64,000 bases of DNA from Candidatus Gastranaerophilales bacterium. GTDB taxonomy: Bacteria; Cyanobacteriota; Vampirovibrionia; Gastranaerophilales; Gastranaerophilaceae. The stretch covers positions 1-64,000 of the forward strand of contig CALUXU010000011.1 in the NCBI GenBank assembly GCA_944324825.1. The letters run 5' to 3'. Position 1 is the stretch's first letter. Every line of letters starts with the position of its first letter. The translations under genes were made by a program, and so were the position numbers. The notes below the pieces were generated by a model. The model saw nothing but the letters and a program-made list of their open reading frames with translations, did not search any database and had not been told where the DNA came from. This document shows positions 35,255-45,263 of the stretch, in pieces.

Positions 35255-35868
35255 TAGGATAATTCCTTAATTTCCTCAATAATATTTTTAGCTCTCTTTG
35301 TAATTTCCGGTAATGTTAGGTTTTCGTAGAAATCTCTTCCGACACCGACTGCAGCAGCTCCGTTTTTTATGTATTCACTTACTTCATTAAGTTTAATATT
35401 TCCCATCGGCATAAGGTTTAAAAACGGCATTTGTCTGATTAGTTCTTCAAAATATTGAACTCCGCCCATTGCCGTTACCGGGAATAATTTAATCAATGGG
35501 ATTCTTGCTTTCCAGGCTGTATATGCTTCGTTTGCGGTAGATGTTCCGGCAATGAAAGGTACTCCTATGTTTTTGGAAATTTTTACCATGTTCATTTGGA
35601 ATATAGGAGATGAAAACAATTTTGCACCGGATTTGAAAGCTTGATTTGCTTGAAGATTTGTAATAATACTTCCCGCACATACAACTGCTTTTTGAGATAT
35701 TTTTTCGATTACTCCATACAATTCGGCATTCTCAATATTTATTTCAAGAACTTTTATTCCGCCTTCAATAAGTGCGTTTGCAATATCTTCCGCTCTTGAT
35801 GTGTCATTACATCTGATTATCGGATATATTTTTTCTTCTGTTATTAAATTTATTAAATTTTTGCTCAT
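35254..35868 (-). CDS. eda: 2-Keto-3-deoxy-6-phosphogluconate (KDPG/KHG) aldolase
   Basis: 204 aa, the normal size. A TIM barrel with YPIIRCND at the start, KVLEINIENAE near 42 and the Schiff-base lysine in PLIKLFP near 130. It then has MGNIKLNEV and AVGVGRDF. It splits KDPG in the Entner-Doudoroff or hexuronate route. It heads an operon with the kinase and csaB, each joined by one shared base. The Shine-Dalgarno is AAGGG. Confidence 0.93.
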   Translation of the reverse strand: MSKNLINLITEEKIYPIIRCNDTSRAEDIANALIEGGIKVLEINIENAELYGVIEKISQKAVVCAGSIITNLQANQAFKSGAKLFSSPIFQMNMVKISKNIGVPFIAGTSTANEAYTAWKARIPLIKLFPVTAMGGVQYFEELIRQMPFLNLMPMGNIKLNEVSEYIKNGAAAVGVGRDFYENLTLPEITKRAKNIIEEIKELS

Positions 35869-35924
35869 AATCTACCCTTTTTGTTAAAATTATTATATCA
35901 TAAAAGAATAAAAAGGATTGGAAT

Positions 35925-37856
35925 ATGAAATTTTTAAAAGGGCTTTTAGTATTTATATCAATCGTGTTCTTTATGTTAATTGCATATTCTATTTCTAATA
36001 ACTTTTTTGAGCCTAAGGCTTTCAATTTTATGGTAAAGAATTTCACTGCCACTCACAGCGGCAGTGATGATATTGTTATTATCGTAATAGATGATAAATC
36101 TATCGGGAAATACAGATGGCCTTGGAAAAGAGAACTTTATTGCAAAATTTTTGATTACTTTAATTATTATGCAAAACCTGCTGTAATTGTTAATGACTCT
36201 ATTTTCTCTACTCCGGATACCGATAATCTTCAATCGGATAAAAAATATTTTAATTCTCTGAGTAAAATTGATAATCTGGTTGTCGGTTTTGACTTGTTAT
36301 TGAGTAAAGATGAGGATTTTAGTCCTTCATATAATACAAAATTTGATAAAAAATTTGGTATTCATATTGAAGATAACAGAACATATATCCCTGCAACACC
36401 TTATAAAAGTTTGATTCGTTTTCCTGATTCTTATTTTAATGCTGTTAAGATGGCAGGTTCCGTTAAAACACCTGTAAGCCGGGATAGCTTTCTAAGAAGT
36501 ATTCCTTATGTAATCCGCTATAACAACAAGCTGTATCCTGCGCTTTCTTTGAGAACGTTTTCATACCTGAACGGCAACGAAGGGTATAAGGTTGATGATG
36601 ATTATATTACAGGTCTAAAATCTAATATAAAAATCCCGAGAAACAATGATACCGGCGGTTTTTATACATTAATAAAATTCTATAAGAGATACGGTAATAC
36701 GGGCTATACCCATAAAACTTACTCCGCTCTTGATATTATGGAGTCTTATGATTTATTAAAAGAGGGTAAGACTCCTATAATTAATCCTGATATTTTCAGC
36801 GGTAAAATTGTATTCTTTGGTGCAAATGTTAAGGCTGCAGCTACCGGACTTTCCGATATTCAGAGAACTCCAATCAGTAATGAACATTCAGGAGTTGATA
36901 TTCAGGCAACGGCACTTGATAACTTGATATCTAACGATTTTATGCATCAGGTTGAGCCGTTCCAAAACTTACTGGTAACAGCATTTTTGATGCTGGTTAC
37001 CTATCTTTTGATACGCAACTTCTCTTTATTTGTATCTGCAACGATACTTTTTGTTATTACAATGTCGTATCTGATACTTTGTGGGTATTCATTCTACAAA
37101 GGTGTTGCCGTCAGTGTTATAACCCCGATTTCGCTTGAATTGATAACAATGATTTTTGCATATTCGCATCGTTTTATTCTTGAGGGTAAGAATAAAGAAA
37201 AGATTAAAACCGCAATGGGTAAATACATATCGGAAGATATTATGAAAAGTGTCGTCAAAAATATAGACGAGTTAAAACTTGGAGGGAAAAAAGCCAATGT
37301 TACTGTTCTATTCTCTGATATCCGCGGTTTTACTTCCATGAGTGAAAAATTGTCTGCGGATGAAGTTTCGGTTATTCTTAATGAATATTTTACCGAGATG
37401 GAACCTATTGTAACAAAACACCATGGAGTAATAAATAAATTTATCGGGGATGCCGTAATGGTTATATTTGGCGAACCTATTCAAGATGAACATCATCCTG
37501 TAAACGCAATCAGATGTGCTTATGAAATGCTGCAGAAGGTTGATGAACTTCAGAAAAAATGGTTGAGTGAAGGTAAACCGAAAATAGAAATCGGTATCGG
37601 TATTAACACAGGTGACGTCTTTGTCGGGAATATAGGCTCCGAAAAAAGAATGGAGTATACGGTTATCGGTGATACCGTCAATTTGGCAAGCAGGATAGAA
37701 AGTTATAATAAGGTTTATAAAACAAACTTTTTAATAAGCAGTTCAACATACGCCTGCGTAAAAAATATCGTGGACGTAATAAAAATATCAAACGTAACAA
37801 TCAGGGGTAAGTCTAAGAAAATGGACTTGTATGAGGTTATCAGTTTAATTGGATAG
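35925..37856 (+). CDS. CHASE2-domain adenylate/guanylate cyclase (class III)
   Basis: 643 aa. An N-terminal membrane helix, an extracytoplasmic CHASE2 sensor at about 35-335, three membrane helices at about 345-405, and a class III cyclase domain at about 430-640. The cyclase metal aspartates are in LFSDIRGFT and FIGDAVMVIF, and the transition-state residues in DTVNLASRIE. The Lys in NKFIGD and the Asp in VIGDTVN fit ATP as substrate. It converts an external signal to a cyclic nucleotide. This layout is common in cyanobacteria. It is divergent from the aldolase operon. Confidence 0.9.
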   Translation: MKFLKGLLVFISIVFFMLIAYSISNNFFEPKAFNFMVKNFTATHSGSDDIVIIVIDDKSIGKYRWPWKRELYCKIFDYFNYYAKPAVIVNDSIFSTPDTDNLQSDKKYFNSLSKIDNLVVGFDLLLSKDEDFSPSYNTKFDKKFGIHIEDNRTYIPATPYKSLIRFPDSYFNAVKMAGSVKTPVSRDSFLRSIPYVIRYNNKLYPALSLRTFSYLNGNEGYKVDDDYITGLKSNIKIPRNNDTGGFYTLIKFYKRYGNTGYTHKTYSALDIMESYDLLKEGKTPIINPDIFSGKIVFFGANVKAAATGLSDIQRTPISNEHSGVDIQATALDNLISNDFMHQVEPFQNLLVTAFLMLVTYLLIRNFSLFVSATILFVITMSYLILCGYSFYKGVAVSVITPISLELITMIFAYSHRFILEGKNKEKIKTAMGKYISEDIMKSVVKNIDELKLGGKKANVTVLFSDIRGFTSMSEKLSADEVSVILNEYFTEMEPIVTKHHGVINKFIGDAVMVIFGEPIQDEHHPVNAIRCAYEMLQKVDELQKKWLSEGKPKIEIGIGINTGDVFVGNIGSEKRMEYTVIGDTVNLASRIESYNKVYKTNFLISSSTYACVKNIVDVIKISNVTIRGKSKKMDLYEVISLIG

Positions 37857-40224
37857 TACGATTGAACAAATAAAAAAAGCCATTGAAATAGAGGCGAAAT
37901 ATAAATATATTGATATACGCGGTCGGACAAAGAGTTTTTCAGCTTTTATAAGGGGTGAAATACGAAAGTTTATAAAAACATCTTCAATTCCGGAGCGCTG
38001 GAAATTTGTTCTGGCTCATTTTGAACAGTATTCAATGGATACAATGCCTAATAGAAAAAAGTCTATCGAATACTTGATAAATGCTATAAAATCAGAGCTG
38101 CTGCAAAAAGAAGAGGATAAAAAACAGCAGGATGCAAAATTAAATCCTTTTTCATCGGTCACTTACGTTAAAGGTGTCGGACCAAAGGTTGCGGCTATTT
38201 TGAATAAACTCGGGATTTTTACTGCAAGTGATTTGTTATTTTATTTACCGAGAAAACACATTGATTATTCGAAACGTACACTCATAAAAAATCTTACGGA
38301 AGGCGAGGATACAACAGTTTTTGGTTATATAAAAGCTGTTGAAGCATTCACGACACCCAAAGGCCTCGGAGTTGTTAAGGTTCGGATTCAGGACGAAACC
38401 GGCAGTTTTATATTGAACTTTTTCTATGGAAAGAGCTCTAAATACTCTCTTGAGAGAACAAAATCTCAATTCCCGAAAGGCGCCGGTATCATTGTATCCG
38501 GGACGGTTAAGATTAATAAGTTTGATTATTCAAAAACGTTGGAGAATATCAGTTATTCAATAATGTCAGAGGATTTTCTTACAAAAACAAACCTTAATAT
38601 CGGTCGAATTGTACCTATCTATCCGCTTTGTGAAAACCTCAACGTCAAAACTCTCCGCAAGGCGATTTATAACGCTATTCAACTTTATAAAGATTCAATT
38701 GTAAACGTTGTTCCGGATTACTTGCGGGAAAAATATAATTTGTTGGATAAAAAAGTTGCCATTGAACAAATTCACTTCCCTGACAGTATGGAGCTTCTTC
38801 AACAGGCGAGATTTACACTCATATTTGAAGAATTTTTCCTTATTCAATTGAAACTGGCCTTAATCCGGGAAAAGAACAGGCATGATATAAAATCGGTACC
38901 TTTGAAAATAAAAGAGGACGGTCTTGTAAATACATTTATTAAACAGCTTCCGTTTGAACTCACAAAAGCGCAAAAACGTGCGGTTAATGATATCTTGGCG
39001 GATATGAATTCGGAAGAACCTATGCAGCGTCTTCTTCAAGGGGATGTTGGCTCCGGTAAAACGGTTGTTGCTTGTATAATGCTCCTTGCAGCTATCGAAA
39101 ACGGATATCAGGCAGCCATTATGGCACCGACAGAAATTCTTGCCCATCAGCATTATAACAATTTTGTTAATTGGCTTACACCTATGGGGATAAGTGTTGG
39201 TTTGTTTATCGGGAGTATAGGAAAAAAACAGCGCCAAATCTCAGAAACAGGGTTAAGAAACGGACAGATTAATATAGCAGTCGGCACACAGGCTCTTATT
39301 CAGGATAATATCAAGTTCGCGAATCTTGGTGCGGTAGTAATTGATGAACAGCACAGATTTGGAGTGAAGCAAAGACTAACACTTCGTAAAAAAGCCAATA
39401 ATCCTCAGATACTTACAATGACCGCAACTCCGATTCCGAGAACACTTGCTATAACAATGAACGGTGATTTGGATTTGACTATTATTGATGAGCTTCCAAA
39501 AGGTCGAAAACCAATTATAACTAAAATGGGAGTTCCTAAAAAACAGATCTATAACCTCATACAGTCCGAAGTTGATGTAGGACATCAAGCTTATGTCGTT
39601 TATCCTTTGATTGATGAAAGCGAAACTCTGGCTGCAAAAGCCGCAACAGTAGAAGCTGAAAAACTCCAGAAAACTGTATTTCCGCATCTTAGAATCGGTT
39701 TGTTGCACGGAAAAATGAAAAATTCCGAAAAAGATGAGGTTATGGCAAAATTCAAGAACAATGAATTCGATATTCTTGTCTCAACGACTGTTGTAGAAGT
39801 AGGAGTTGATGTTCCGAATGCAACTGTTATAGTTATAGAAAATGCCGAACGTTTTGGGCTTCCGCAGCTGCATCAGCTAAGAGGACGTGTCGGAAGATGC
39901 TCGCTTCAATCTTATTGTATTATCTCTACGTCGTCTAAATCTCAGGAAACGAGGAACCGGCTTTCTATTATGACTGAAACAAATGATGGATTTGTTATTG
40001 CGGAGAAAGATTTGCAGATAAGAGGTCCTGGAGAGTTTCTTGGCGTCAGACAGAGCGGTCTTCCGGATTTAATTATTTCTGATATTGTCAAAGATTCTAA
40101 AATCCTTGAGCTTGCAAGAAGTGCAGCTATCGAGTTTGTCTCTGAAAAGCATATTGATAATTATCCGCAGTTAAAAGAAACAACGACATTATCTCTTGAT
40201 GGGACTTTGATGCTTGGCTGTTAG
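37849..40224 (+). CDS. recG: ATP-dependent DNA helicase RecG
   Basis: 791 aa, about 100 residues longer than E. coli RecG at the N-terminus, as in several cyanobacteria and Gram-positives. The wedge domain begins near YVKGVGPKVAAIL (about 105). Helicase motifs: GDVGSGKT, DEQHRFG, MTATPIPRT, and the conserved QLRGRVGR. It drives fork regression and branch migration. The start is TTG, inside the last eight bases of the cyclase gene; GAGG lies upstream. Confidence 0.95.
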   Translation: MDSTIEQIKKAIEIEAKYKYIDIRGRTKSFSAFIRGEIRKFIKTSSIPERWKFVLAHFEQYSMDTMPNRKKSIEYLINAIKSELLQKEEDKKQQDAKLNPFSSVTYVKGVGPKVAAILNKLGIFTASDLLFYLPRKHIDYSKRTLIKNLTEGEDTTVFGYIKAVEAFTTPKGLGVVKVRIQDETGSFILNFFYGKSSKYSLERTKSQFPKGAGIIVSGTVKINKFDYSKTLENISYSIMSEDFLTKTNLNIGRIVPIYPLCENLNVKTLRKAIYNAIQLYKDSIVNVVPDYLREKYNLLDKKVAIEQIHFPDSMELLQQARFTLIFEEFFLIQLKLALIREKNRHDIKSVPLKIKEDGLVNTFIKQLPFELTKAQKRAVNDILADMNSEEPMQRLLQGDVGSGKTVVACIMLLAAIENGYQAAIMAPTEILAHQHYNNFVNWLTPMGISVGLFIGSIGKKQRQISETGLRNGQINIAVGTQALIQDNIKFANLGAVVIDEQHRFGVKQRLTLRKKANNPQILTMTATPIPRTLAITMNGDLDLTIIDELPKGRKPIITKMGVPKKQIYNLIQSEVDVGHQAYVVYPLIDESETLAAKAATVEAEKLQKTVFPHLRIGLLHGKMKNSEKDEVMAKFKNNEFDILVSTTVVEVGVDVPNATVIVIENAERFGLPQLHQLRGRVGRCSLQSYCIISTSSKSQETRNRLSIMTETNDGFVIAEKDLQIRGPGEFLGVRQSGLPDLIISDIVKDSKILELARSAAIEFVSEKHIDNYPQLKETTTLSLDGTLMLGC

Positions 40225-41195
40225 GAAGCTTTTGAAATTTCTTTCAATGATTTCCAAGGTTTATGCATTTTATCAATAGTTGGCCCAATATATTTTTTTA
40301 TAAGGACGTGTTCTACAAAATTATCAATAGGTTTCATCATAATACCCAAGGCAACTAATCCGCCTAATGATTTTAGTGCATTATTTTTGAATAATTTTTT
40401 CCCCTGAATTTTTCTTATTACCGTATATGCTGCACTTTTTTTCTGTTCTAAAGTTCCGTTTTTTGCTTCTTTTTCAAATGCTTTATACAATTTATCTGAA
40501 ACATTTTTAGGCTTAGTTCCTTGTATAAGGGCTTCTCTTGTGTCCATTATATTATCAATTGTTGAGGCAATATATTTCTGAATATTTTCTGTTTTTGGTT
40601 TTGCTTCAAACGGTTTTTTTACAAAATCAATTATTTTGGCAAACGGAGAAAACATCTTATTTTTAGTTGTTTTGTGTTTATCCATTTCTGCAATATTTTC
40701 CATTATATGCTGTGCATATTTTTCTCTGTTAACAAGTCCTGTTGTATTATCAACAAATTTTTCATGCGAGCCTTTATTCATTGATTGTGTAATCATTCTT
40801 GTATATTTTTCTCTATCATTAATTGATAGTTTTGTTTTACCTTTTGAAGAAATAATATTTGTTAGTTTTTGCCCAACTTTTACAGCTGCTGTCGGAAGTA
40901 TTACACTTGCAAGCATTTGAAAAGAAAGTTGTTTTCCTGCTCTTTTTTTACTTGGCTCATGTTCTCCGTATTGGTTATGTTTGTATTTATCTCCAATATC
41001 TGCAGCTATATATCCTATTGCCGGAACCCATAAAAGATTTGCTGCAACACCGCTCATCGGGCGGATAATTTCTCCAAGCTCGTTAGAATATGCCAGACCT
41101 CTCAGTGGCCATTTCATATACATATCTTCTTTAGCTTGTTTTGTTTGCTTGTTATAGTTTTCTGTTCCTTGAAACGATTTTGTTATACCTACCAA
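40221..41195 (-). CDS. Hypothetical protein, 324 aa, lineage-specific appearance
   Basis: I do not recognise this protein. It is basic (many Lys), with two moderately hydrophobic stretches near residues 45-65 and 270-290 that could be membrane-associated, and a polar helical middle. The start is TTG with AAGGAG nine bases upstream, which supports translation. It converges on recG with a 4-base overlap of the coding ends. No catalytic motif is visible. Confidence 0.7.
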   Translation of the reverse strand: MVGITKSFQGTENYNKQTKQAKEDMYMKWPLRGLAYSNELGEIIRPMSGVAANLLWVPAIGYIAADIGDKYKHNQYGEHEPSKKRAGKQLSFQMLASVILPTAAVKVGQKLTNIISSKGKTKLSINDREKYTRMITQSMNKGSHEKFVDNTTGLVNREKYAQHIMENIAEMDKHKTTKNKMFSPFAKIIDFVKKPFEAKPKTENIQKYIASTIDNIMDTREALIQGTKPKNVSDKLYKAFEKEAKNGTLEQKKSAAYTVIRKIQGKKLFKNNALKSLGGLVALGIMMKPIDNFVEHVLIKKYIGPTIDKMHKPWKSLKEISKAS

Positions 41196-41261
41196 CTATC
41201 TAATCTCCTTATACATCCTGCTATTTAGATATAAACATGAACAAAAAATAATTTGCGTATT

Positions 41262-41290
41262 TTGGTAAAAAAAATTTACAAGTGTATAAT
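41262..41290 (+). promoter_or_regulatory. Promoter of uvrB, predicted leaderless
   Basis: TTGGTA (41262-41267), a 17-base spacer, TATAAT (41285-41290), then six bases to the ATG at 41297. No Shine-Dalgarno is present. An in-frame GTG at 41282 overlaps the -10 box and is unlikely to be the start. Confidence 0.7.
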
Positions 41291-41296
41291 GTTTTT

Positions 41297-43285
41297 ATGG
41301 ATAGAAGATTTGTAATACATTCCAAATACAAACCTGCTGGAGATCAGCCGAAAGCTATTGAACAATTAGTTGATGGTCTGAATAAGGGCTATGATTCTCA
41401 AACACTTTTAGGTATAACCGGCTCCGGTAAAACGTTTACTATTGCAAACGTTATAGAGCAGGTTCAAAAACCGACACTTGTTATTGCGCATAACAAAACT
41501 CTTGCGGCACAGCTATATGGAGAATTGAAAGAACTGTTTCCAGATAATGCGGTTGAGTATTTCATAAGCTATTACGATTATTATCAGCCGGAAGCTTATA
41601 TTCCGAGAACTGATACTTATATTGAAAAATCAGCAAGTATAAACGATGAGATTGATAAACTCCGCCACAATACAACAAGAAGTTTGTATGAGCGAAATGA
41701 CGTTATTGTAGTAGCATCGGTTAGTTGTATATACGGTTTGGGGCTGCCTGAAAATTATTTTAAAGGCTCGGTTGAAATTAATGTGGAGGATGAAATCGAA
41801 CGGGATGATTTAATCAAACATCTCGTGAGTATTCAGTATTCCAGAAATGACGTTGCTCTGGATAGAGCAATGTTCCGTGTCAGAGGTGATGTTGTAGAAA
41901 TCATGCCGGCCTATGAAAAAATAATTACACGAATTTGTTTCTTTGGCGATGAAGTAGAAAAAATAGTAAGAATTGATCCGGTTTCCGGCGAGATTTTGGA
42001 AACACCGAATAAGGTTGTGATTTATCCTGCGGTGCATTATCTTTCTTATGATGAAAATGTTGATGAAACAATTTCAATGATACGTCAAGAGTTGAAAAAT
42101 CGAGTTGCTGAGTTGGAAAATGAGAACAAGATTCTGGAATCCCAAAGGCTTCAGCAGAGAGTTAAGTACGATATAGAGATGATAAAAGAGATGGGGTACT
42201 GCTCCGGAATCGAAAATTACTCCAGAATAATAGAGCGACGTCCTGTAGGTTCTGCGCCTGCAACTTTGCTGGATTATTTTCAAGGTGATTTTTTGACAGT
42301 AATTGACGAATCTCACGTTACTCTACCGCAGCTAAGAGGAATGTTCCATGGCGACAGAGCCAGAAAAAACGTTCTTGTAGATTACGGGTTCAGACTGCCT
42401 TGCGCAAAGGATAACAGACCACTGACAGACGAGGAATTTTTTGCCAAGGTGCATCAAAAAATATATATTTCCGCAACTCCTGCTGAGTTTGAAACTTCAA
42501 GCTCTGAGCAGCTTGTCGAACAGATTATCAGACCGACAGGGCTTGTTGACCCTAAAATAAGTGTCAGACCTATTGATACACAGATAAATGATTTGATTGG
42601 CGAAATAAATAAACGTGTTGAACGCCATGAAAGAGTTTTGATTACGACTCTTACCAAGAAAATGGCAGAAGAACTCTGTGATTATTTCTTGCAGCAGGAT
42701 ATAAAAGTCAGATATTTACATAGTGATATCAAGTCGATTGAGCGTGTTGAAATATTGCGTGATTTGCGTTTGGGCGAGTTTGACGTGTTGATAGGTGTTA
42801 ACCTTTTAAGAGAAGGTCTTGATATTCCGGAGGTTTCTCTGGTTGCGATAATGGATGCGGATAAAGAAGGATTTTTGCGTTCTGATACAAGCTTGATTCA
42901 GACAATCGGACGTGCGGCAAGAAATGCTTGCGGTGAAGTCATAATGTATGCGGACAAAATAACCGGTTCAATGCAGCGTGCTATCGATGAAACAAATCGG
43001 CGCCGCGAGGTTCAGCTTGCGTATAACAAAAAGTACGGAATTATTCCGAAAACAATTAAAAAACCGATTGAAAATAACCTGCTGTCGCTTGTTGCAAGTT
43101 ACAGGGATTTGGAAGATATTATTGCTGAAGAAATGGTTGATATGAATATCGATAAGAAGGATTTGCCTAAACTTATCGATAAACTTGAAAAAGATATGCA
43201 TAAAGCCGCTAAAATTCTTGACTTTGAACGTGCTGCAGAAATTCGCGATCAACTAAAGAAACTCCGTGAAATGCTTAAAGGGTGA
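41297..43285 (+). CDS. uvrB: Excinuclease ABC subunit UvrB
   Basis: 662 aa from the ATG at 41297. Walker [10 protein letters not shown], the damage-probing beta-hairpin region ([15 protein letters not shown]), helicase motifs with RPTGLVDP and QTIGRAARN, and a C-terminal UVR motif ([26 protein letters not shown]) that binds UvrC. It verifies DNA damage with UvrA and recruits UvrC. The promoter layout places the transcript start at the ATG. uvrA is not in the window. Confidence 0.96.
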   Translation: MDRRFVIHSKYKPAGDQPKAIEQLVDGLNKGYDSQTLLGITGSGKTFTIANVIEQVQKPTLVIAHNKTLAAQLYGELKELFPDNAVEYFISYYDYYQPEAYIPRTDTYIEKSASINDEIDKLRHNTTRSLYERNDVIVVASVSCIYGLGLPENYFKGSVEINVEDEIERDDLIKHLVSIQYSRNDVALDRAMFRVRGDVVEIMPAYEKIITRICFFGDEVEKIVRIDPVSGEILETPNKVVIYPAVHYLSYDENVDETISMIRQELKNRVAELENENKILESQRLQQRVKYDIEMIKEMGYCSGIENYSRIIERRPVGSAPATLLDYFQGDFLTVIDESHVTLPQLRGMFHGDRARKNVLVDYGFRLPCAKDNRPLTDEEFFAKVHQKIYISATPAEFETSSSEQLVEQIIRPTGLVDPKISVRPIDTQINDLIGEINKRVERHERVLITTLTKKMAEELCDYFLQQDIKVRYLHSDIKSIERVEILRDLRLGEFDVLIGVNLLREGLDIPEVSLVAIMDADKEGFLRSDTSLIQTIGRAARNACGEVIMYADKITGSMQRAIDETNRRREVQLAYNKKYGIIPKTIKKPIENNLLSLVASYRDLEDIIAEEMVDMNIDKKDLPKLIDKLEKDMHKAAKILDFERAAEIRDQLKKLREMLKG

Positions 43286-43420
43286 GGGGTAAATGTTATT
43301 ACGTCATTCTGAGCGTAAGCGAAGAATTTCTTTTGGACAAGTGACTGGGTGACTAAGTGACTAAGTGATTAAGGAGGTAAATGTTATCACGTCATTGCGA
43401 ACGAAGTGAAGCAATCTAAA
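43286..43420 (+). repeat. Two copies of a stop-proximal composite repeat
   Basis: From the uvrB stop onward there are two related units 88 bp apart (43288 and 43376). Both have GGTAAATGTTAT(T/C)ACGTCATT followed by a CTGAGCG...GAAGAAT or GCGAACG...GAAGCAAT inverted repeat. Between them is a short run of GTGACTAA heptamer/octamer-like repeats. No ORF or RNA gene is seen in the 212-bp gap to 43498. Confidence 0.7.
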
Positions 43421-43497
43421 ATATTGCTTTGTCTGTCTAAATAAATACAATTTGAGTGTCATAACTTAAACGATATGCACAATACCAAACAAAAAAA

Positions 43498-44274
43498 CTA
43501 TTTATCCCTTCCCTTGTTGATGAAAAATTGGCGCATATCTTCTGATATTCCTACATTTTGGAGCATCATATTATATCTTTTAACATTCGCAATATTGGTT
43601 GTTTCGTGCAGCAAATCTCTGTTGTTGGTTATTTCAGGCTGCGGAATATCTTCTTGCTTAGATGAACCGTCAAGCTTAGAAATTATCATATCAATATCGT
43701 AATCTGTCATTATTGAAAACTGCTGCCCGATAGCTTTGACTTCTGTTCCAGCAGGTAGTTTATATAGCCATTGTATAGAGTAACAGTCATTATCCGATAA
43801 TGAAACAACGCCGTATTTATGCGGAGTGTACATAATATCTGTATCATACGGGCTGTGTCCTAATCCCAGAGAGTGCCCGATTTCATGTAAAATTGTATGA
43901 TATACTTCCTCTTCCGAGTTGTATTGCTGATGTATAAGTCCATCGGTTAAACCGATTGAAACTTCTGCTCCGTATAACCTTTTGTAGTTATCATAGTTAT
44001 AGGTGCAATGTCCAAGTGCGCTTCTGTCAACACGCTTCCAATCGACATTAATTTGTGATTCCAAAAGAGTATTAACAAGATGGAACTGGACGAGTCCGTC
44101 ACTTGCATTTTCCCATTCTTCAAGTGCTTGAACTACCATTTTTCGATAAATTAAATCCTGCCCCTGTTTTGAATAGAATTTCATAGGTGCAATATAAACA
44201 TTTATCGGCATTTTGTGCCATTTTAAGAGATAGCCGTTTTTAACACTTTCATTGAGATAAGTTTTGAGTTTCAT
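43498..44274 (-). CDS. Metzincin-type zinc metalloprotease (matrixin-like, M10)
   Basis: 258 aa from the ATG at 44274. The complete metzincin zinc motif HEIGHSLGLGH lies at residues 130-140, with a Met-turn DIMYTP near 147. It has the matrixin-like preceding core (ALEEWENASDGLVQF). There is no signal peptide, propeptide or cysteine switch, so it may act in the cytoplasm or be exported by another route. A TACAAT box seven bases before the ATG suggests a leaderless mRNA; a longer start at 44325 would lie upstream of that box. The last 90 residues are polar and helical. Confidence 0.82.
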   Translation of the reverse strand: MKLKTYLNESVKNGYLLKWHKMPINVYIAPMKFYSKQGQDLIYRKMVVQALEEWENASDGLVQFHLVNTLLESQINVDWKRVDRSALGHCTYNYDNYKRLYGAEVSIGLTDGLIHQQYNSEEEVYHTILHEIGHSLGLGHSPYDTDIMYTPHKYGVVSLSDNDCYSIQWLYKLPAGTEVKAIGQQFSIMTDYDIDMIISKLDGSSKQEDIPQPEITNNRDLLHETTNIANVKRYNMMLQNVGISEDMRQFFINKGRDK

Positions 44275-44281
44275 AATATTT

Positions 44282-44291
44282 ATTGTATAAT
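44282..44291. promoter_or_regulatory. Overlapping divergent -10 boxes between metzincin and ybaB
   Basis: Plus strand TATAAT at 44286-44291 serves ybaB, which has its own AGGAGGT ribosome site. Minus-strand TACAAT at 44287-44282 is seven bases from the metzincin ATG. The two boxes overlap, so the promoters may exclude each other. Confidence 0.5.
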
Positions 44292-44317
44292 AAAAAATAC
44301 TCAGGAGGTAATTTATT

Positions 44318-44650
44318 ATGAACATGATGCAAATGATGCAGCAAGCACAAAATATTCAAAAGAGATTAAAGAGTGTACAAGAAGAACTTGCATCTGCGGA
44401 AATAAACGGGGAAGCAGGCGGCGGATCAGTTCAAGTTACTTGTGATGGACAAGGAAAGTTTAAATCTATAAAACTTTCTAAAGAATTATTAAATCCTGAA
44501 AATCCTGAATCAGTTGATGATGATACATTGGAAACATTAGAAGATTTGATTACAACCGCAATATTGCAAACAAGTGAAAAAGCTTCTAAGGAAATGGAAA
44601 CAAAACTAAAAGCTGTAACAGGCGGAATCAGTATTCCGGGTCTTTGCTAA
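44318..44650 (+). CDS. ybaB: Nucleoid-associated protein YbaB/EbfC
   Basis: 110 aa, typical length. Met/Gln-rich N-terminal helix, then [20 protein letters not shown] and [20 protein letters not shown]. It binds DNA as a dimer and is nearly always beside recR. AGGAGGT lies upstream and recR starts one base after its stop. Confidence 0.94.
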   Translation: MNMMQMMQQAQNIQKRLKSVQEELASAEINGEAGGGSVQVTCDGQGKFKSIKLSKELLNPENPESVDDDTLETLEDLITTAILQTSEKASKEMETKLKAVTGGISIPGLC

Positions 44651-44651
44651 T

Positions 44652-45248
44652 ATGATTTATCCAAAAGCAATAGCAGCATTAATCGAACAGTTTCAAAAAC
44701 TTCCGTCTATTGGACCAAAATCTGCGCAGCGAATGGCATTTCATATTTTAAAAATGCCGCTGTCCGAGGTGCAAAAATTTGCGGAAGCTCTCATTGTTGC
44801 AAAAGAACAGACCAAGGCTTGCGAAATCTGTTTTAATCTTTCGACTACAAGCCCTTGTGAAATATGCTCCGCAACTAACCGTAACCGTTCGGTAATTTGT
44901 GTTGTTGCGGAAACCAAAGATTTGATAGCTATTGAAAAAACAAATGAATACCATGGTTTGTATCATGTTTTGCAGGGGTTGATATCTCCGATGGACGGTA
45001 TTGGTGCAGATGATATTCGTATAAAGGAGCTTTTGACAAGATTGACTGATGATAGCGTGCAGGAGGTTATACTTGCTCTTTCACCGTCGGTTGAGGGAGA
45101 GGCAACGAGTTTGTATCTTACAAAACTGATAAAACCTTTCGGGATAAAAATTTCTCGTATTGCTTTTGGGCTGCCGGTTGGTGCTGATTTGGAATATGCC
45201 GATGAGGTTACGCTTGCCAAGGCAATTGAAGGCAGACGAGAGTTGTAA
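44652..45248 (+). CDS. recR: Recombination mediator protein RecR
   Basis: 198 aa. Helix-hairpin-helix [17 protein letters not shown] at 17-33, four-cysteine zinc finger ([16 protein letters not shown]) at 57-72, and a Toprim domain from about 81 ([15 protein letters not shown]). It loads RecA at gaps with RecF/RecO. It is cotranscribed with ybaB and probably with the following ABC ATPase. Confidence 0.96.
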   Translation: MIYPKAIAALIEQFQKLPSIGPKSAQRMAFHILKMPLSEVQKFAEALIVAKEQTKACEICFNLSTTSPCEICSATNRNRSVICVVAETKDLIAIEKTNEYHGLYHVLQGLISPMDGIGADDIRIKELLTRLTDDSVQEVILALSPSVEGEATSLYLTKLIKPFGIKISRIAFGLPVGADLEYADEVTLAKAIEGRREL

Positions 45249-45263
45249 TTTAATAGTATTAAT

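Noticed and set aside
41282-41296. uvrB start at the upstream in-frame GTG
   Set aside because: It overlaps the TATAAT box of a well-spaced promoter; the ATG at 41297 begins the normal UvrB N-terminus.
43341-43375. CRISPR-like array (GTGACTAA repeats)
   Set aside because: Units are 8-9 bases without spacers and no cas genes are present.
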